From positions 46,467,811 to 46,531,810 of the forward strand of contig CM040085.1 in NCBI GenBank assembly GCA_022496805.1: DNA of 64,000 nt. The letters are read 5' to 3'. Position 1 is the first letter of the stretch, and each line of letters begins with the position of its first letter. The position numbers and the translations under genes were made by a program. This document shows, piece after piece, positions 11,652 to 25,056 of this stretch. Source of the stretch: Pohlia nutans. Taxonomy: Eukaryota; Streptophyta; Bryopsida; Bryales; Mniaceae. The notes under the pieces are model-generated. The model was not told the origin of the DNA. It did no database searches and saw only the letters and a list, made by a program, of their open reading frames with translations.

Positions 11652-12037
11652 GTAAAAAATCTAAAAAAATAAAAATCAACAAGTCTCATCATGGGTGTCT
11701 ATACCTTACCAGTAATCATAGACACAACACAGGGTTTTCAAGACCTGTGTCATTAAGGTAGAGGGCTCCAAAACCAACAGGGTTCTAATTCCAAGAGAAT
11801 CTAGACCATGCATTTATTTTAGAACACAAATCTAGGCACATCATAGAACTCTTATTGGATGTTGACGAAAATAATAAACTATTTATGGTCTACCTAGATT
11901 TAGGTTCTAGGATGATTATTGTGCCTAGATTCTATTGGAATTAGAACCCTGTTGGTTTTGGAGCCCTCTATCTTATCTCTTTTGGAACCTTGTGACACTG
12001 TTTATAAGATTGTTTTCATTTCCGTTTGCTCCAGAAT

Positions 12038-12571
12038 TTAACCCTTTAATGTCCCTATTCAACATTGTTTTCAAAGATTCGTTACAAAATGTTTGATGAA
12101 AATCAAAAACGGAGTTGATGTAAACAGCAAAGTTGAAAAAATCAATGTAAAGATCACATTGGTACGGTTGGATTCATCATTTTTCTATTAATATTTTATA
12201 ATTAATTTTGCAAGGTTCTCTCTTGAAATTCAATTAAAAATCCCAAATTAACAACAAAAAATTTAAAAATATTGTAATGAAATCGGAATAACATGCACTA
12301 CGAGATGGTATGGTTTCCATTATTTGATTCTACTTATTTTGGTAAATCATGTTTAAGGTCTCACTTTTTGAATCAAGAATGAAACTTGACATAAACCAAC
12401 TATGTTGTTTTTCAAAAAATCACAATATCTTATTTTAAAAATCCATATTGTACAAACGATAGTCAACTAGCACAAGAATCAAGAGTGGATCAATAATTGT
12501 TTACGATGTAGTGTTGAGAAAGGCTGCAATTTGTTCGTCGTTCATTATATGAACGCAGACGCGTCAAACAG

Positions 12572-12575
<4 letters not shown>
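12038..12575. mobile_element. piggyBac-like MITE pB-H copy 1
   Basis: TTAACCCTTTAATGTCCC at the left and GACGCGTCAAACAGTTAA at the right; 538 bp. Copies at 50673-51354 and 51432-51979 share CACTACGAGATGGTATG, AACATGCACTACG and the AAGTTTCATTC region. Its right TTAA is also the left TTAA of the next TIR-like sequence. Confidence 0.75.
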
Positions 12576-14239
<1,664 letters not shown>

Positions 14240-14250
14240 TGCACTTTTCA

Positions 14251-14392
14251 CAACATCTACATATTATTCAAAACTCAAATGGCAATTTGGTTTTATTGGG
14301 TAGTGCATGTTTTTCATGTGACAACATCTACATATTGTTCAAAACTCAAATGGCAACTTGGTTTTATTGGGTAGTGCATGTTTTTCATGTCA
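14251..14392. repeat. Two-copy 71-bp tandem duplication
   Basis: CAACATCTACATATT begins at 14251 and again at 14322, and both units run to TGCATGTTTTTCATGT with only a few differences. Confidence 0.85.
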
Positions 14393-15395
14393 CACAGTGA
14401 CAATGTCCCACATATACACTATTTACTGGCACAACTTTTGAACATTGTGCACATTAACCAATGAAATCTCAACCAATGTGCAATCTGACACTACATAGCA
14501 TAGAGGTGAGAGTAAATGGCTTCACCATTGTGAAAAAAGGGTCTATACAGCCACAAATTTATGCATATGTGCAGTTGAAAATTACACATTTAGAACTGCT
14601 TCCCTCTTTACCAACATGAATAAAGAGCCTTTTGAAGATTAATATTACTAACTGCACATGGATGCAGACAGTGAAAGCTACCCTTTGTGCCTTTTTCCAG
14701 AGGTAGACTATGACATGTATATGCTTGGGATATGTCAGAATCATGCAGAAAATGAACAAGGGTATCAATGCACTGTGCTTCCTTCACACATTGTTCAGTG
14801 CTCTGATGTCAAGTATCTATAAATAGGCAATTGTTTCAGAGTACAACCTAGTCTGAATTTGCAAGTCATGAGCATCATCAGGTACATTGCCAACCAGTTT
14901 CCTGACACACTAATGAGCACTGAAGACCAAGTAGTAGCCATGTGATGCTAGAATACTTAAGCTGTCAAAGTATATTCTTGTCCAGTCCAGATAAATAGGA
15001 ATAACTATACAGCTGTCCAGCATCTTGAGGAGCAAGCTCAAAGAACTGGTCCACCCCAATCCATAAGGTAATCAAGCTAAAATACATAAGATCCATGTAA
15101 GCTCTATCTACTCTTTTTATCTATCAACAACACTCTCTCACTCTGTAGATAAATTCAAAGGCTTTCGATGAATCTGGAACCATCTCTTGGTCGGATGCAA
15201 AAGACCTGAGCTGACTAACACCATCTTGCAAAGCGCATTTGAAAAAACAAATGCTAACACGTAGAAGAACACAAAAAAATCCTCACTGCGAGCAGCTCAG
15301 ACTCTCGAGCTTCACAACAACAAGATCCATCTTACAACAACAGACAGTCAATCAATTAATAATCAAGCTGTATGTATGTATGTATAGTCTCACTC
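14393..15395. other. 3' flank of PYL; no other gene recognised
   Basis: Base composition becomes more balanced toward 15395. On the minus strand the PYL transcript would end somewhere here; no clear polyadenylation site was fixed. No tRNA or protein gene recognised. Confidence 0.4.
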
Positions 15396-16055
15396 TCACA
15401 CAAGGGACAAGACCTCCTTGCCCTTCTGCTTGGCCATGGCCTCCTTCTCGTGGAAGAACTTGTGCTCGGACAACTTGGTGAGCACTTTCAAGTTGCAGCG
15501 CACGACGGTGTCCACGAACATGTGCGTCTCCTCGCGCGTGTTGCCTTCGGGGATGTCCACAATGTAAGACTCCAGGACGAGCGTGCCGGTCTGGCCATTG
15601 ATCTCGTGAGGGTGCAGCGAGGTCACGGACCAGTAGTTCTGCAGTCGGTGGCTGCCTTCGAGCACGCGGAACGAGATGATGTGCTCTTCCTCGTCGAGAA
15701 TCTCCAGGCGCTCCTTGCTGGAGGTCGCGGGGATGGAGGACACCATGTGAAGCTCGCGCACGCTGCCCACGCCGCCGTCGCCCTCGATGATGTCGCAGCC
15801 CTGGATGAGGCGCTTGTACACCTGTGGCTCCTCGAAGCGGCGCGTGAACGACCACACCATGTCCACGGGCGCCTGGATCTGCTGCAGCAGGATGCTGCCG
15901 CACTGGTGCGGCTGCAGCTCGTGCTTGTGGAACCGGCAGATCAGGTCCTGCTGCCCCTCCAGCAGCGTCTGGAAGTCCGGGTGCCGCCCCCCCGCCTTGC
16001 TCTGCTGCATCGTGAAAACCTCCAACGTAGTCCGGGCCGACTCCAGGGGAGTCAC
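15396..16055 (-). CDS. PYL: PYR/PYL/RCAR abscisic-acid receptor
   Basis: Soluble ABA receptor of the START/Bet v1-like fold; with ABA bound, this family inhibits group A PP2C phosphatases and so releases SnRK2 kinases. The 219-codon frame carries the family hallmarks: helix with VWSFTRRFEEPQVYKRLI at 67-84, where K81 matches the ABA-carboxylate lysine (K59 of Arabidopsis PYR1); gate loop SSIPA at 106-110 (SGLPA in PYR1); latch HRL at 136-138; LVLESYIVDIPEGNTREET at 159-177; and the C-terminal helix FVDTVVRCNLKVL at 180-192 with N188 at the conserved Asn. A second Met at residue 16 (16010), just before QQSKAGGRHPDF, fits the usual start of bryophyte PYLs better, so the true protein may be 204 residues. 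The gene appears intronless in its coding part and is markedly GC-richer than its surroundings. SSIPA instead of SGLPA is also my memory of moss receptors. The overlapping long frames on both strands are shadows. Confidence 0.93.
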   Translation of the reverse strand: MTPLESARTTLEVFTMQQSKAGGRHPDFQTLLEGQQDLICRFHKHELQPHQCGSILLQQIQAPVDMVWSFTRRFEEPQVYKRLIQGCDIIEGDGGVGSVRELHMVSSIPATSSKERLEILDEEEHIISFRVLEGSHRLQNYWSVTSLHPHEINGQTGTLVLESYIVDIPEGNTREETHMFVDTVVRCNLKVLTKLSEHKFFHEKEAMAKQKGKEVLSLV

Positions 16056-16142
16056 TTCCCCGGCCTATTCCTTCGATCAATCTACCAGTGCAAACGCACA
16101 CCCGACACCGGTCCAATGTTCGTTGTCCACCAGCCCATTTGG

Positions 16143-16573
16143 AACCCTCAAGCTACACCTGACAAACGTTCACAACAACAACAACAAGAACGTCACTTTC
16201 AAGGTACCGAAAGAAGTGAAGATTTCTGCACAGAAAATGATGAAGTGAGATTTTCTGCAGTAACAGATCCTGACTGACACCCCTTCCTTAGTTCGCGCCT
16301 CAAAGAACTTAAGCCATACGAGCTCGAAATCTGATACCACGGAAACTAGAAATGAGAACAGCGTAGAATCACAACTAAGGCAGAGATATTTTCAAAAGAA
16401 CCCTCAAGCTACGATTCACAACAACAAAAATATCACTTAAGGTACCGAAAAAGACAGAAAATGCACAAGTGCGGTTTACAGATCCTGACACCCCTTCCTT
16501 AGTTCGCGCCTCAAAGAACTTACACCATACTCCCTGGCCTGAGCTCGAGATAAATGATACCACGGAAATTAAA
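16143..16573. repeat. Direct duplication in the PYL upstream region
   Basis: A block from AACCCTCAAGCTAC (16143) to GATACCACGGAAA (about 16350) recurs from 16399 to about 16573. Shared words include ACCCCTTCCTTAGTTCGCGC, CTCAAAGAACTTA and GGTACCGAAA. It lies between the PYL start and the plus-strand frame at 16778, so it may duplicate promoter or leader sequence. Confidence 0.85.
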
Positions 16574-16777
16574 CCTGCGTTCTCTACGGCAATGCGACTG
16601 TCCAATGCTTTTACGAGCTCCGTTTTTACAGCTTCCCGATCCATTCTTGTACGACCAGGTCGTCGCTTTCAAAGGTTAAATAAAACTCGTCTTTCTAACC
16701 CCTGAAAACGATTTGTTCCGGCGCCATCAAACCCTAACTCGGCTGAAACTTCAGACACTAATAACCACCCGGACAAG

Positions 16778-17227
16778 ATGAAGGACGAGCAGCGAGATCC
16801 CATTGCGATCCGAGTTTTTGCCAATAAATCAATGCAATCGAAACCCAAACCCGATTTTTACTACTACATCCAAACCGCTTCTTCGTGTTCCGATTGCGAG
16901 TTCGAATCTGAGAAACTGACAACATTTTCGGGTCTGCACGAAAATGTATCCACGAGGAGAACGAACCTGGAACGCAACCAAGCGCTGGAAAATTTCACTG
17001 AAGAAATGAGAAGAGAAAATCTGGAGAAGTAAGGCAGAGATCTTTCGTGTGTAAGTTTATACCTTACGAACGTGAATCAATGGAACTTGATTGAGTGTCC
17101 GGCGATGATCAGGCAGCCCAGCGAAGAGCAACAGACTGGTGAAGGAGACGATGGCTCCAACAGCCTGGCCGGGAGGCTCAAGAGCCGCTTTTTCAGACCG
17201 ACCTATGGTCGGTCCCAGAAATGGTGA
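16778..17227 (+). CDS. Possible two-exon gene of unknown function, divergent from PYL
   Basis: I do not recognise this protein. An ATG in good context (ACAAGATGAAGG) at 16778 opens a frame of 83 codons plus two bases to 17028. There GAGAA is followed by GTAAGG, a fair donor; the unspliced frame stops at once at TAA. After an 84-base interval, GATGATCAG at 17112 is a possible acceptor, and from 17113 the same frame continues KQPSEEQQTGEGDDG... to TGA at 17225-17227. The product would be 121 residues, hydrophilic, with a Cys pair (SCSDCEFE), a Glu/Arg-rich middle and a basic C-terminus (RLKSRFFRPTYGRSQKW). Base composition is nearer to that of the genes than of the repeats. It shares a roughly 0.7-kb upstream region with PYL. 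TGGTGAGC at the stop is itself donor-like, so more exons could follow. Chance remains possible. Confidence 0.4.
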
Positions 17228-17351
17228 GCAACCGGTGGTCGCTGGATAATATCAGTGGTACTACTTTTCGGGTAAACATGGCAAAGACGGACTTTGATAA
17301 CATTTTTGGTCGGCTGAAGGTCGCCTGTAGAAAAATGTGGTTCTTTAATCC

Positions 17352-18439
17352 TTAACCCCTAAATGCCTAGAGTCTCCAAATTTAGAGTCTCTAAATTCAG
17401 CAGTTTTGCAAAGATGCAATATAAAATGCAATTAAGAGGAATATTTTGAACTTGATGTATGAATAAAAGTTGCACATTAGAGCTATCCGTAAAGTCGAAA
17501 CCAGGTAGACCAGACTTTTCACTGTTCATTTCTGACATGAAACGCCGTGACAAAAATAGGGTGGCTTTCAAAATTATGATACAAATAGGATAGTTTATCT
17601 GAAGTTGAAACAAACTTACCCCTTAAGGTCCAAAGAGCCCATTTTGACCAATAGTATTTGGAATGGTTCTACCGATAGATAGATAGAAACTTTGGTCGTC
17701 TTTCAAGGCTGACGTGAATAACCGGCATGCTTGGTGTGGGTGAGCATGTGCTTGGTGTGGAGGTACGTGGAGATTCACACTTGGAAATTCGTATGAGGTA
17801 TGGAAGAGCTTCTTTAGCATTGGGGAGGTTCAAGGTTTGAATCTCTCTAACAATGCAGAGCGTTGTTATTGGTCCAAATTAAAGGAGCCAAAGCTCGTTT
17901 TGCCGCTTTTCAAGCTTAAAATCCACTTTTGCCTTGTATTTCCTCTTGTGGAAATTTTTGGTCAACATTATAGATAACTCTATTATGAATTTTAGATTCT
18001 ATCCATATGGTTAGATCTATGATTGCTATCACCAATATTTTGGTACTCAAATTTGAAACTCAAAATTCAAAATTCTTTTGTAATTCGATCGCAAATAAGA
18101 TATTGACAATTTGTAGATGAAATTTGTTGTGATTGGTTGAAATGTAATACTCTAAGTGTAGTGATTTTTTGAGATTTTTGGTTGCTTAATTTTAGTAGTT
18201 GACTTTTTCAAGAGCTCTTTTAGACTAAAATCTTCGAAATTTTGGATGGAACACTACAACATAGAATGAGGCATAAAATTTTCACAAATCATCCCCTTTC
18301 TAATCAGTTCACACATGCATGAAGCTAACTTCCCATAAAATCTACACTCAAAAATCCACACTGCAAAAAGTGCATGACGGATGAGAAAACATGGATGAAA
18401 TTTGTGCATCGTCCAAAAAATGGACACTCATGCAGTTAA
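17352..18439. mobile_element. piggyBac-like element pB-E copy 2
   Basis: Left TTAACCCCTAAATGCC; right GTGTCC in complement inside a decayed end at TTAA 18436-18439; 1,088 bp. It shares with 23050-23724 the blocks AATATTTTGAACTTGAT, the ATTCTATCCATA/GTTAGATCTATGATTG region and CATCCCC with CATGCATGAAGCTAACTTCC. About 370 bp around 17600-17960 is extra, beginning near a TTACCCCTTAAGGTCC sequence at 17616 that looks like the end of a further element. Confidence 0.6.
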
Positions 18440-19664
18440 GAGTTGAAGGTCCCTAAGGAATAGTAGATATGTTTGCATATATTTGGCATTTGTTGTAAGT
18501 AGAAATTCCAAATTGAGACCCTAGTAGCTCATTGAAACCATGTCGGCATAAATTTGTAACTTCACTTTTGATCTTAAACCCATATTAGGAGGTGTAAAAC
18601 CATTCTCTAATGGCCCTTTGTTTGGTGGGCACTCGATCATTAACATTACAAAAAGACACTTTCAATTTGGAAATCATTTTATTTGTGTTACACTCAGACA
18701 TCACCATAGCAATTGCAAATTGCTAAGTATTTCCAATTACAAAAAAATAATGCAAAATCGCCTCAACAAAATTAATTGAAGACAAGACACCAAAAAATTT
18801 TAAAATGTAAAAAAGAGTAATGAAAAGCGTTTGTTCTTATCGCGAGCATTTTGATTTTAGGAACCAATTTATTGTTTTTGTAGTCCTACATCTTGAAGTT
18901 TCTAATCTCTAACGTACTTGTCGTTTTCTAGGAGTTGTCTATTTTCATTCAACCTCTACTTGTACACCACTAGCCATAGTCAAATATCAATTATTTAGTG
19001 TACATTCATTTATCATGTAATCATCCATCAAATAATAAAATAACCATCAAAGGTCATGATACCATATATACATGTTCTCTTTAGTGAATGTAAGTCTTTA
19101 ATCCCAAATGCTCAACCATCAACAAAGTGAATGATGAATGTTTTAGAAGGTACCCTTCATCCAATTTATATTCTTTAAAGAAAACCTCAAAGAAAATCAT
19201 GTAATACATGAATAGAAAGAATAAAGAATTCACTACATAAAAATACATATACATACATACACACATACACAGATAGATAGGAACTCCAAACCTCTTTCGA
19301 GGTCGGCATGAATAAAGTGTATGTTCGTTATGCCAGTGATCCGATGCCCACCGGGCAAAGGGCCATTGGAATACACATACACACATTTAAAATAAATAAA
19401 TAAAAGACCATTGTAATATAGAATGATAAAACTCTACGCTTTGAGCATAAATATTTTGAATTTATTTCTATCATCCCAATTTAAAAATTTTGATTTTACT
19501 ATCTTTGATCTAATCACTTGATGGTCAAATATATCATTTTTGATTGCCAACTATGGTAAAAAGTAGTAGAGAACTCTTACAATCCCTCGAGCAATCACTA
19601 TAGAATGTTATGAAAGATTATATCATGCCTTCTTTAAGGAATTTTTAACCTCTTTCTAGACATA
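18440..19664. other. Repeat-derived AT-rich DNA, no gene
   Basis: A TTAATCCCAAATGCTCAACC sequence at 19098-19117 looks like an end of the pB-E family, but I found no partner. Short ATACATAC runs lie near 19240-19280. No coding region recognised. Confidence 0.4.
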
Positions 19665-20210
19665 TTAACCCCTAAATGATAGAGGGGATAAGAACAAAAC
19701 CTAGATGCGTTATAAAATATTACTTCTGCAACTTTGATGAAGTTTGGTCCGAAAAAGAAAACAAGAAGCATGATGTTTAGTAATTATACGTATAGTCAAA
19801 CTTTCAAAAACCGTTTGAGAGACTCATTTAATGAATTTAGAAGCATTTACTGTTAAATATTCACCAAAATTACAGTTCTATTTTTAGAATTTGAAATTTG
19901 GTATGATTGATTAAAAGTAGACATTCTATTCTAAAATTTTCAAAGGCAAACATTGAAAAGAAGAGAACATCGTCACTTTTTGGAAATAGTAAGTTTTATA
20001 ACACTCGGACAATGTTGAGGTGTTTATCTTTGAAAAATTATCCTCGGTGGGGTTCAACTCGGATTGACATGATTCAAATTGGGTTGGAAAGTACACTCGA
20101 TTTCCTATTTGAAAATTTATTTTTTATTTTTTTATAAAAGCATTTTTTCATCCTAGGCACTCGCCTAGGCAACCTATAAAAAATGGTCGTTTGGTCATTT
20201 AGGTGGTAAA
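19665..20210. mobile_element. piggyBac-like MITE pB-G copy 2
   Basis: Left TTAACCCCTAAATGATAGAG is well kept; the right end GGTCATTTAGGTGG, near 20207, is decayed and lacks a proper TTAA. Body matches 10416-10932 over most of its length in the same orientation. Confidence 0.6.
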
Positions 20211-20259
20211 TTATTATTTTTAATTTCGATAATGGTCACATTTTCTTTTTAATGACAAT

Positions 20260-20261
<2 letters not shown>

Positions 20262-20321
<60 letters not shown>
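20262..20321. repeat. (AT)n microsatellite
   Basis: About 60 bases of alternating A and T. Confidence 0.95.
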
Positions 20322-20326
<5 letters not shown>

Positions 20327-20514
20327 GACATCTCTAAAACTTTGTAAGATACAATGTCGTTCCTAAATAATACTGTTATTATTTTCTCTTGCAAATCTAG
20401 GTTGGGCAGCTTTTTACCTAATAATTAATGAAAGTGCAAAAAACAGTTTGGAACACACAAAAAAAATTAAAATCAAGCAATAACATATTAAAAATAAAAT
20501 AAAAAACCGTTGGC

Positions 20515-20523
20515 CTATATATA

Positions 20524-20600
<77 letters not shown>

Positions 20601-20601
20601 T
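20515..20601. repeat. Mixed (TA)n/(TG)n microsatellite
   Basis: Runs of TA broken by two GTGTGTG blocks. Confidence 0.95.
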
Positions 20602-20778
20602 GGCAAACAAGGTCAGTAATTTCCTAGAAATCTAGGCACCCTTTTACTTATTTATTTTATGACCAAGCTGAGAGAGAAAAAAAAATATTAGCCCCAAAAG
20701 GCCAGAGTAAATGAAGAGTCTATTGGAGGGAAGTCCTACCAACCGGACTACCAGGACAAAGTTTTGCACGTGCTACCA

Positions 20779-21096
20779 TTAACCCCTAAACGTACTGATC
20801 CTTTGAACACAAGTAGTTGCTAGCCTCAAAAAATAGATATTAGCATGGTTCATGAGAATGTATATGGGCTGTACATGAGAGGACCATTGCAAGTATAAAA
20901 TCTACCCAACAAATTTTCCATACTTGCATTTGGAAGCCTCTCCAATATTATCAACATGCCCCATCACAAGAGATTTATTGTAATTGGTAGAGAATTTAAT
21001 AGGCTTGCAATGGTGATTTGGATGAAAGTCATCCGAAATTGAACGAGAAAGTTACAAGGCTTTTAATGCGTTCGTGATCCAGTTTCTCGACGTTAA
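20779..21096. mobile_element. piggyBac-like MITE pB-A copy 2 (inverted relative to copy 1)
   Basis: Left TTAACCCCTAAACGTACTGATCC matches the complement of the right end of 4118-4447, and the body is its reverse complement. The right end (TTTCTCGACGTTAAAG) has lost about ten terminal bases. Confidence 0.7.
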
Positions 21097-22139
21097 AGCC
21101 CCCTTTCGAGGGTGGACACAATATAATCAAAAGTTGGAATTGTTAAAACCATGGAAGATAGCTCCGTATCGCAAACCACCAATGTCCAAACATTTTGGTG
21201 ATGCACTTTTTCATGGAGCAGAAAGTTAGTCCTGCGGAGGGTTGGTGTATCCAGCCAGCCCATGCCATGATTCTCTGTACTGGGACAACTAAACTCTCAT
21301 TGTGTTTTTATTCTATTCTATAATGTAAAAGAATCATAAGGCTTTTCCCCCTTTTCCCAACCCATTTGCGCCGTCCATACCCTCCCCCCCATCAGGCGCA
21401 GCAGCCAATGACAGGCCTTTGCCGCAATGTGACTCACCCCTCAATCCAGTCCTTTGATGTACCCCCAAGTCATGGGCTGCATGATATTCTTCACTGGATC
21501 CCCTAATTGGGTTTCTAAAAAATATTCCTAACCGCAGTTATGAGTTCAACATGTACGTATGCTGTGGATGCCAGAAACGCTGAGTTTGACCGGATCCAGC
21601 ATGTCAGTGTCTGAGCATAAAGCCCCATGATTTATGAAAAGCTTGGCCCCATGGCAGTTGTAACTCCATTATATCACCAATGTACATGAATGTGTCCAAT
21701 CTGAGGTGTGCACAACAGCATGTATTCTGGAGAGTGTGATAATGTGGAGTAACCCAGTGCTCACGCTAACTTATGGCCACTTGTGTCCCAAGTCCCACCA
21801 ACTTCAGCCCCATGTTTCCGGTCCATAAGGACCACAGCCTTTGCACTGCCCCCCATGTCTGACACCCTGGAATTCCTTACATCATCCACAGTTTATCATC
21901 CGACACATCACAAAATGGATGAAAAGCATTTAAACATATGCTTCTTTGTGGCCTAAGAATAAGAATCACCCATTTGAGTTCTTGTGGTTGCATCTTTTCA
22001 CCCCTTTTCCACTATCATGACATCCAAAGTTTGGTGTCACAAGTTATCGTCTTCGCGCCCTCAAACTGCTATGTGTGTCCCTCTATATAGTCAATGAACC
22101 AATCGCAGCAACCAGTAGTAGTAAAAAATTGAGGTTGAC
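21097..22139. other. No gene recognised
   Basis: Composition is less AT-rich than the surroundings, but no frame or RNA fold was recognised. Bases about 22030-22100 share TTTGGTGTCACAAGTTAT and GCTATGTGTGTCCC-like words with the element at 7425-8069. Confidence 0.4.
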
Positions 22140-22930
22140 GTAAATAAAGTATAACATGCAGTTCGCTATTTACGCACTTGGCCATATAATCATGCATTTG
22201 GCCCCCATGCGCATAAAAATATTTGTCTATTCTTTTTATAAAAAAACGGTGATTCTTGTCTTTTTACAATCCCTTACATTGTAAACAAACAATTCTTATC
22301 TTTATCTTTTATTTTTTTATTTTTTTTAATCTTGTTTTCTTTTTTGTCTTCTTTCTTGTCTTCCTTTTGTCTTTCTTCTTGTCTTTTTATTTCTTCTATT
22401 TTTTTCTTCAGTTGTGGCTACTGAAATTCTACACAGTGGCCGCCTAACAAACAAATAAAAATAAAAATAAAAATAAAATCTATTTTAAACAGTTGGGTGC
22501 ACGACCATGGGGTGCTGTTGAATCCTACACGACAACTGCCCAAAAATGAATAAATATGTTTTCTATTTTAAGCAGTTAGGTGCGCGGCCACGCACCCAAA
22601 GTCCCTCTCTACTCCCTCCCCTCTCTCCTCTCCCTCTCCATCTTCTTCCCCTCTCTCTCTCCATCTTCCTCCCCTCTCCCTCTCCATCTTCCTCGCCTCT
22701 CTCTCTCCATCTTCCTCCCCCCTCTCTCTCCATCTTCCTCCCCTCTCTCCTTTTCCTTTCCATCTCCATCTTCCTCCCCTCTTTGTTTAGGGTTCAGCGG
22801 CCAGAACTGAAGAAAAATAGAAGAAAAAAAAAAAGACAAGAAAAAAGAGAAGAAGGAAGACAAAAAGAAAGACAATAGGAAGACAGGAAAGAAAACCAGA
22901 TTAAAAAATGCATAAATAGCAAATTGCGTG
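22140..22930. repeat. Imperfect foldback with a pyrimidine-rich minisatellite in the loop
   Basis: The left arm (TTTGCTATTTA-like words at 22160 and T/C-rich bases 22300-22420 such as TTCTTTTTTGTCTTC) is the approximate inverted complement of the A/G-rich right arm 22805-22930. Between them lie a short duplicated block (CAGTTGGGTGC and CAGTTAGGTGC, 22490 and 22575) and CTCTCTCCATCTTCCTCCCC units repeated about eight times at 22610-22785. Reading frames here (Ser/Pro/Leu or Arg/Glu-rich) are composition artefacts. Confidence 0.55.
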
Positions 22931-23049
22931 TTGTATTTGTTTGATCGTCCCATGATTCGATGTTCATATGACAAAGGACCAGTGGTGCAATCACAATCAC
23001 AATCTTGAGTAATCATTATTGTTCATCAATCTAAGATAAAGTATCTTCC

Positions 23050-23724
23050 TTAATCCCTAAACGTCCTCAAAAATGTCTTTTATTTGGGTGATGTAAACCT
23101 TCTCGTAGGTGCTTAGAAACTTGTCAGAAACCTTACATCGCCCAAATAAAAAACACTGGTCCTCACCCTTCTTTAAATTTAGAGAATTTCAAATATTTAT
23201 TATAGAATGTAAGTAAAAGGAATATTTTGAACTTGATATATGAATAAAAGTTGTACATTATAAATCTTTGATTCTATCCATACCGTTAGATCTATGATTG
23301 TTGTCACCAATATTTTTGTATAAAAATTCAAAATTCAAAATTCAAAATTCTTTTGTAATTTGATTACACATAAGATATTGACATTTTGTACATGAATTTT
23401 GTTGTAAAATCTTAGTTGAAATGTAATACTCTAAATGTAGTGTATTTTGGAGATTTTTTGATTGCTTAATTTCATAAGTTAACTTTTCCAAGAGCACTTT
23501 TACACTGAAATCTTCGTAATTTTGGGTAAATCACTACAACATGAAATGAGGCATAAAAATTTCACAAATCATCCCCTTCGAATCGGATCACACATGCATG
23601 AAGCTAACTTCCCATAAAATATATAGTGAAAAATCAACACTGCAAAATGTCAATGACAGATGATAAATTTGTGTTTGATTTGTACATTGTTCACATTCTA
23701 GACGGTTGGACATTTAGGAATTAA
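23050..23724. mobile_element. piggyBac-like element pB-E copy 3
   Basis: TTAATCCCTAAACGTCCTC at the left and GGACATTTAGGAATTAA at the right; 675 bp. Same orientation as 17352-18439 and opposite to 6299-6685. A small direct/inverted motif (TGTCTTTTATTTGGG and its complement) lies near 23070-23150. The right TTAA is followed at once by CCCCTAATTGCCC, an apparent start of another element whose other end I could not place. Confidence 0.7.
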
Positions 23725-25056
23725 CCCCTAATTGCCCAACCAACCTTTTTATGCTTGATGTAAAAGGTTGACTGCATTTTTTTCATCCATACTTATATTT
23801 TTGCAACATGGATTTTTTACTGAAGATTTTTGGGGTAGTTGAGCTTTTTTGGGTAGTTGAGCTTTTATATGTGAAATCGAATTGCAAAAATTCTTCTGAA
23901 AACTGAATTTTTGAGAGGCAAGATTGATTGAACCATTTCACCAAAATGAAAGGTCTTTTTGCAAGAAGGCCAATGTACATCAGATTGCAAAGCTTAAGCT
24001 GTAAAAATATTATCCAAAATTTTGACCAATTTTTAGCTCATAAGAAGGTCTTGCACACAAGCACATTTTTTTTCCCTTATGAGTTTTTTTTTATGATTTT
24101 TGAATAACAGGTGTAACCCAAATTTCTCATTTTCCTTCAAAATTGTGCATCTACCCAACATAGTCAACGCTACCAAATGATAGTCAAATGCTAATGTTTT
24201 ACAATCCCACGATTCCCTTTTAATTGGCCATTTATATTTTTTAACTCACACCACAAGCTTTGCTATCATACAATTCATTGTACAAACGCATCATCCATGA
24301 GAAATTTCAGCCTCTTTAGCAAAATTGCCATAGATGTGAAGATTTGATAGCCAATTTTGGAAGAATATTCTAGATTCTTTTATACATTTGTAGCAAATTT
24401 CCATATATAGCATAAAATTGACTAATCTCACCATATTACAGTAGTGACTAATTCCCTCAAAAATGAGTAAAATTAGCATCAATTTTTTTTGGTAGCCACT
24501 TGGCTAAAATTTGCACAAAACATTTTCACTGATTTCCATAGTCATCAAGCTCCAAGACTCTTAGCTCTCCATATTTTCTAAGGTTGAGTTATCAGTCATT
24601 GTTGTCCCGGAGTCCAAAAGCACCTAAGTTTATCTATAAGTGTCCTTCATTTTGTACGCTAAAACTTAAGATTATCATAGATAGGGACACTTTTGTGTTC
24701 ATAGACAACAATGGATAATTCTATCGTATTATACAACCTTTAAAGAACTTCAGTTTTGCATGAGGACAGATATGCTATGTGACAAAAAATACCTTGTTAG
24801 CACAAATTTTGAATCTTGATAAGTGTACGACTTTTTGACACATGGCTACTTGGGAATGGAATTGAATGGAACGCAAGGACCAAATCTGCAAAGTTTTCTT
24901 CTCATGGAAACTAGACATGATTGTGCAAAAACACACCAAAAGTGAGCAAAATCAGATAATCAGGTACATTTTGAAACGAGTTGTACTGTTGCATTGAGTC
25001 ACAGATTCCACAAGCAAACTTTGAGAAGAAATTCCATTTTTTTGGGCCCAAGACTC
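23725..25056. other. No gene recognised
   Basis: AT-rich; short frames without motifs. A 20-base local duplication (TTTTGGGTAGTTGAGCTTTT) occurs at about 23830-23870. Confidence 0.4.

Noticed and set aside
15352..16277. Long frames of 254 codons (minus) and 301 codons (plus) overlapping PYL
   Set aside because: They lie in other frames over the GC-rich PYL coding region, have biased composition and no motifs, whereas the 219-codon frame carries all receptor hallmarks.
22546..23016. Ser/Pro/Leu-rich and Arg/Glu-rich frames of 68-135 codons
   Set aside because: Direct consequence of the pyrimidine minisatellite and the foldback arms; they mirror each other on both strands.
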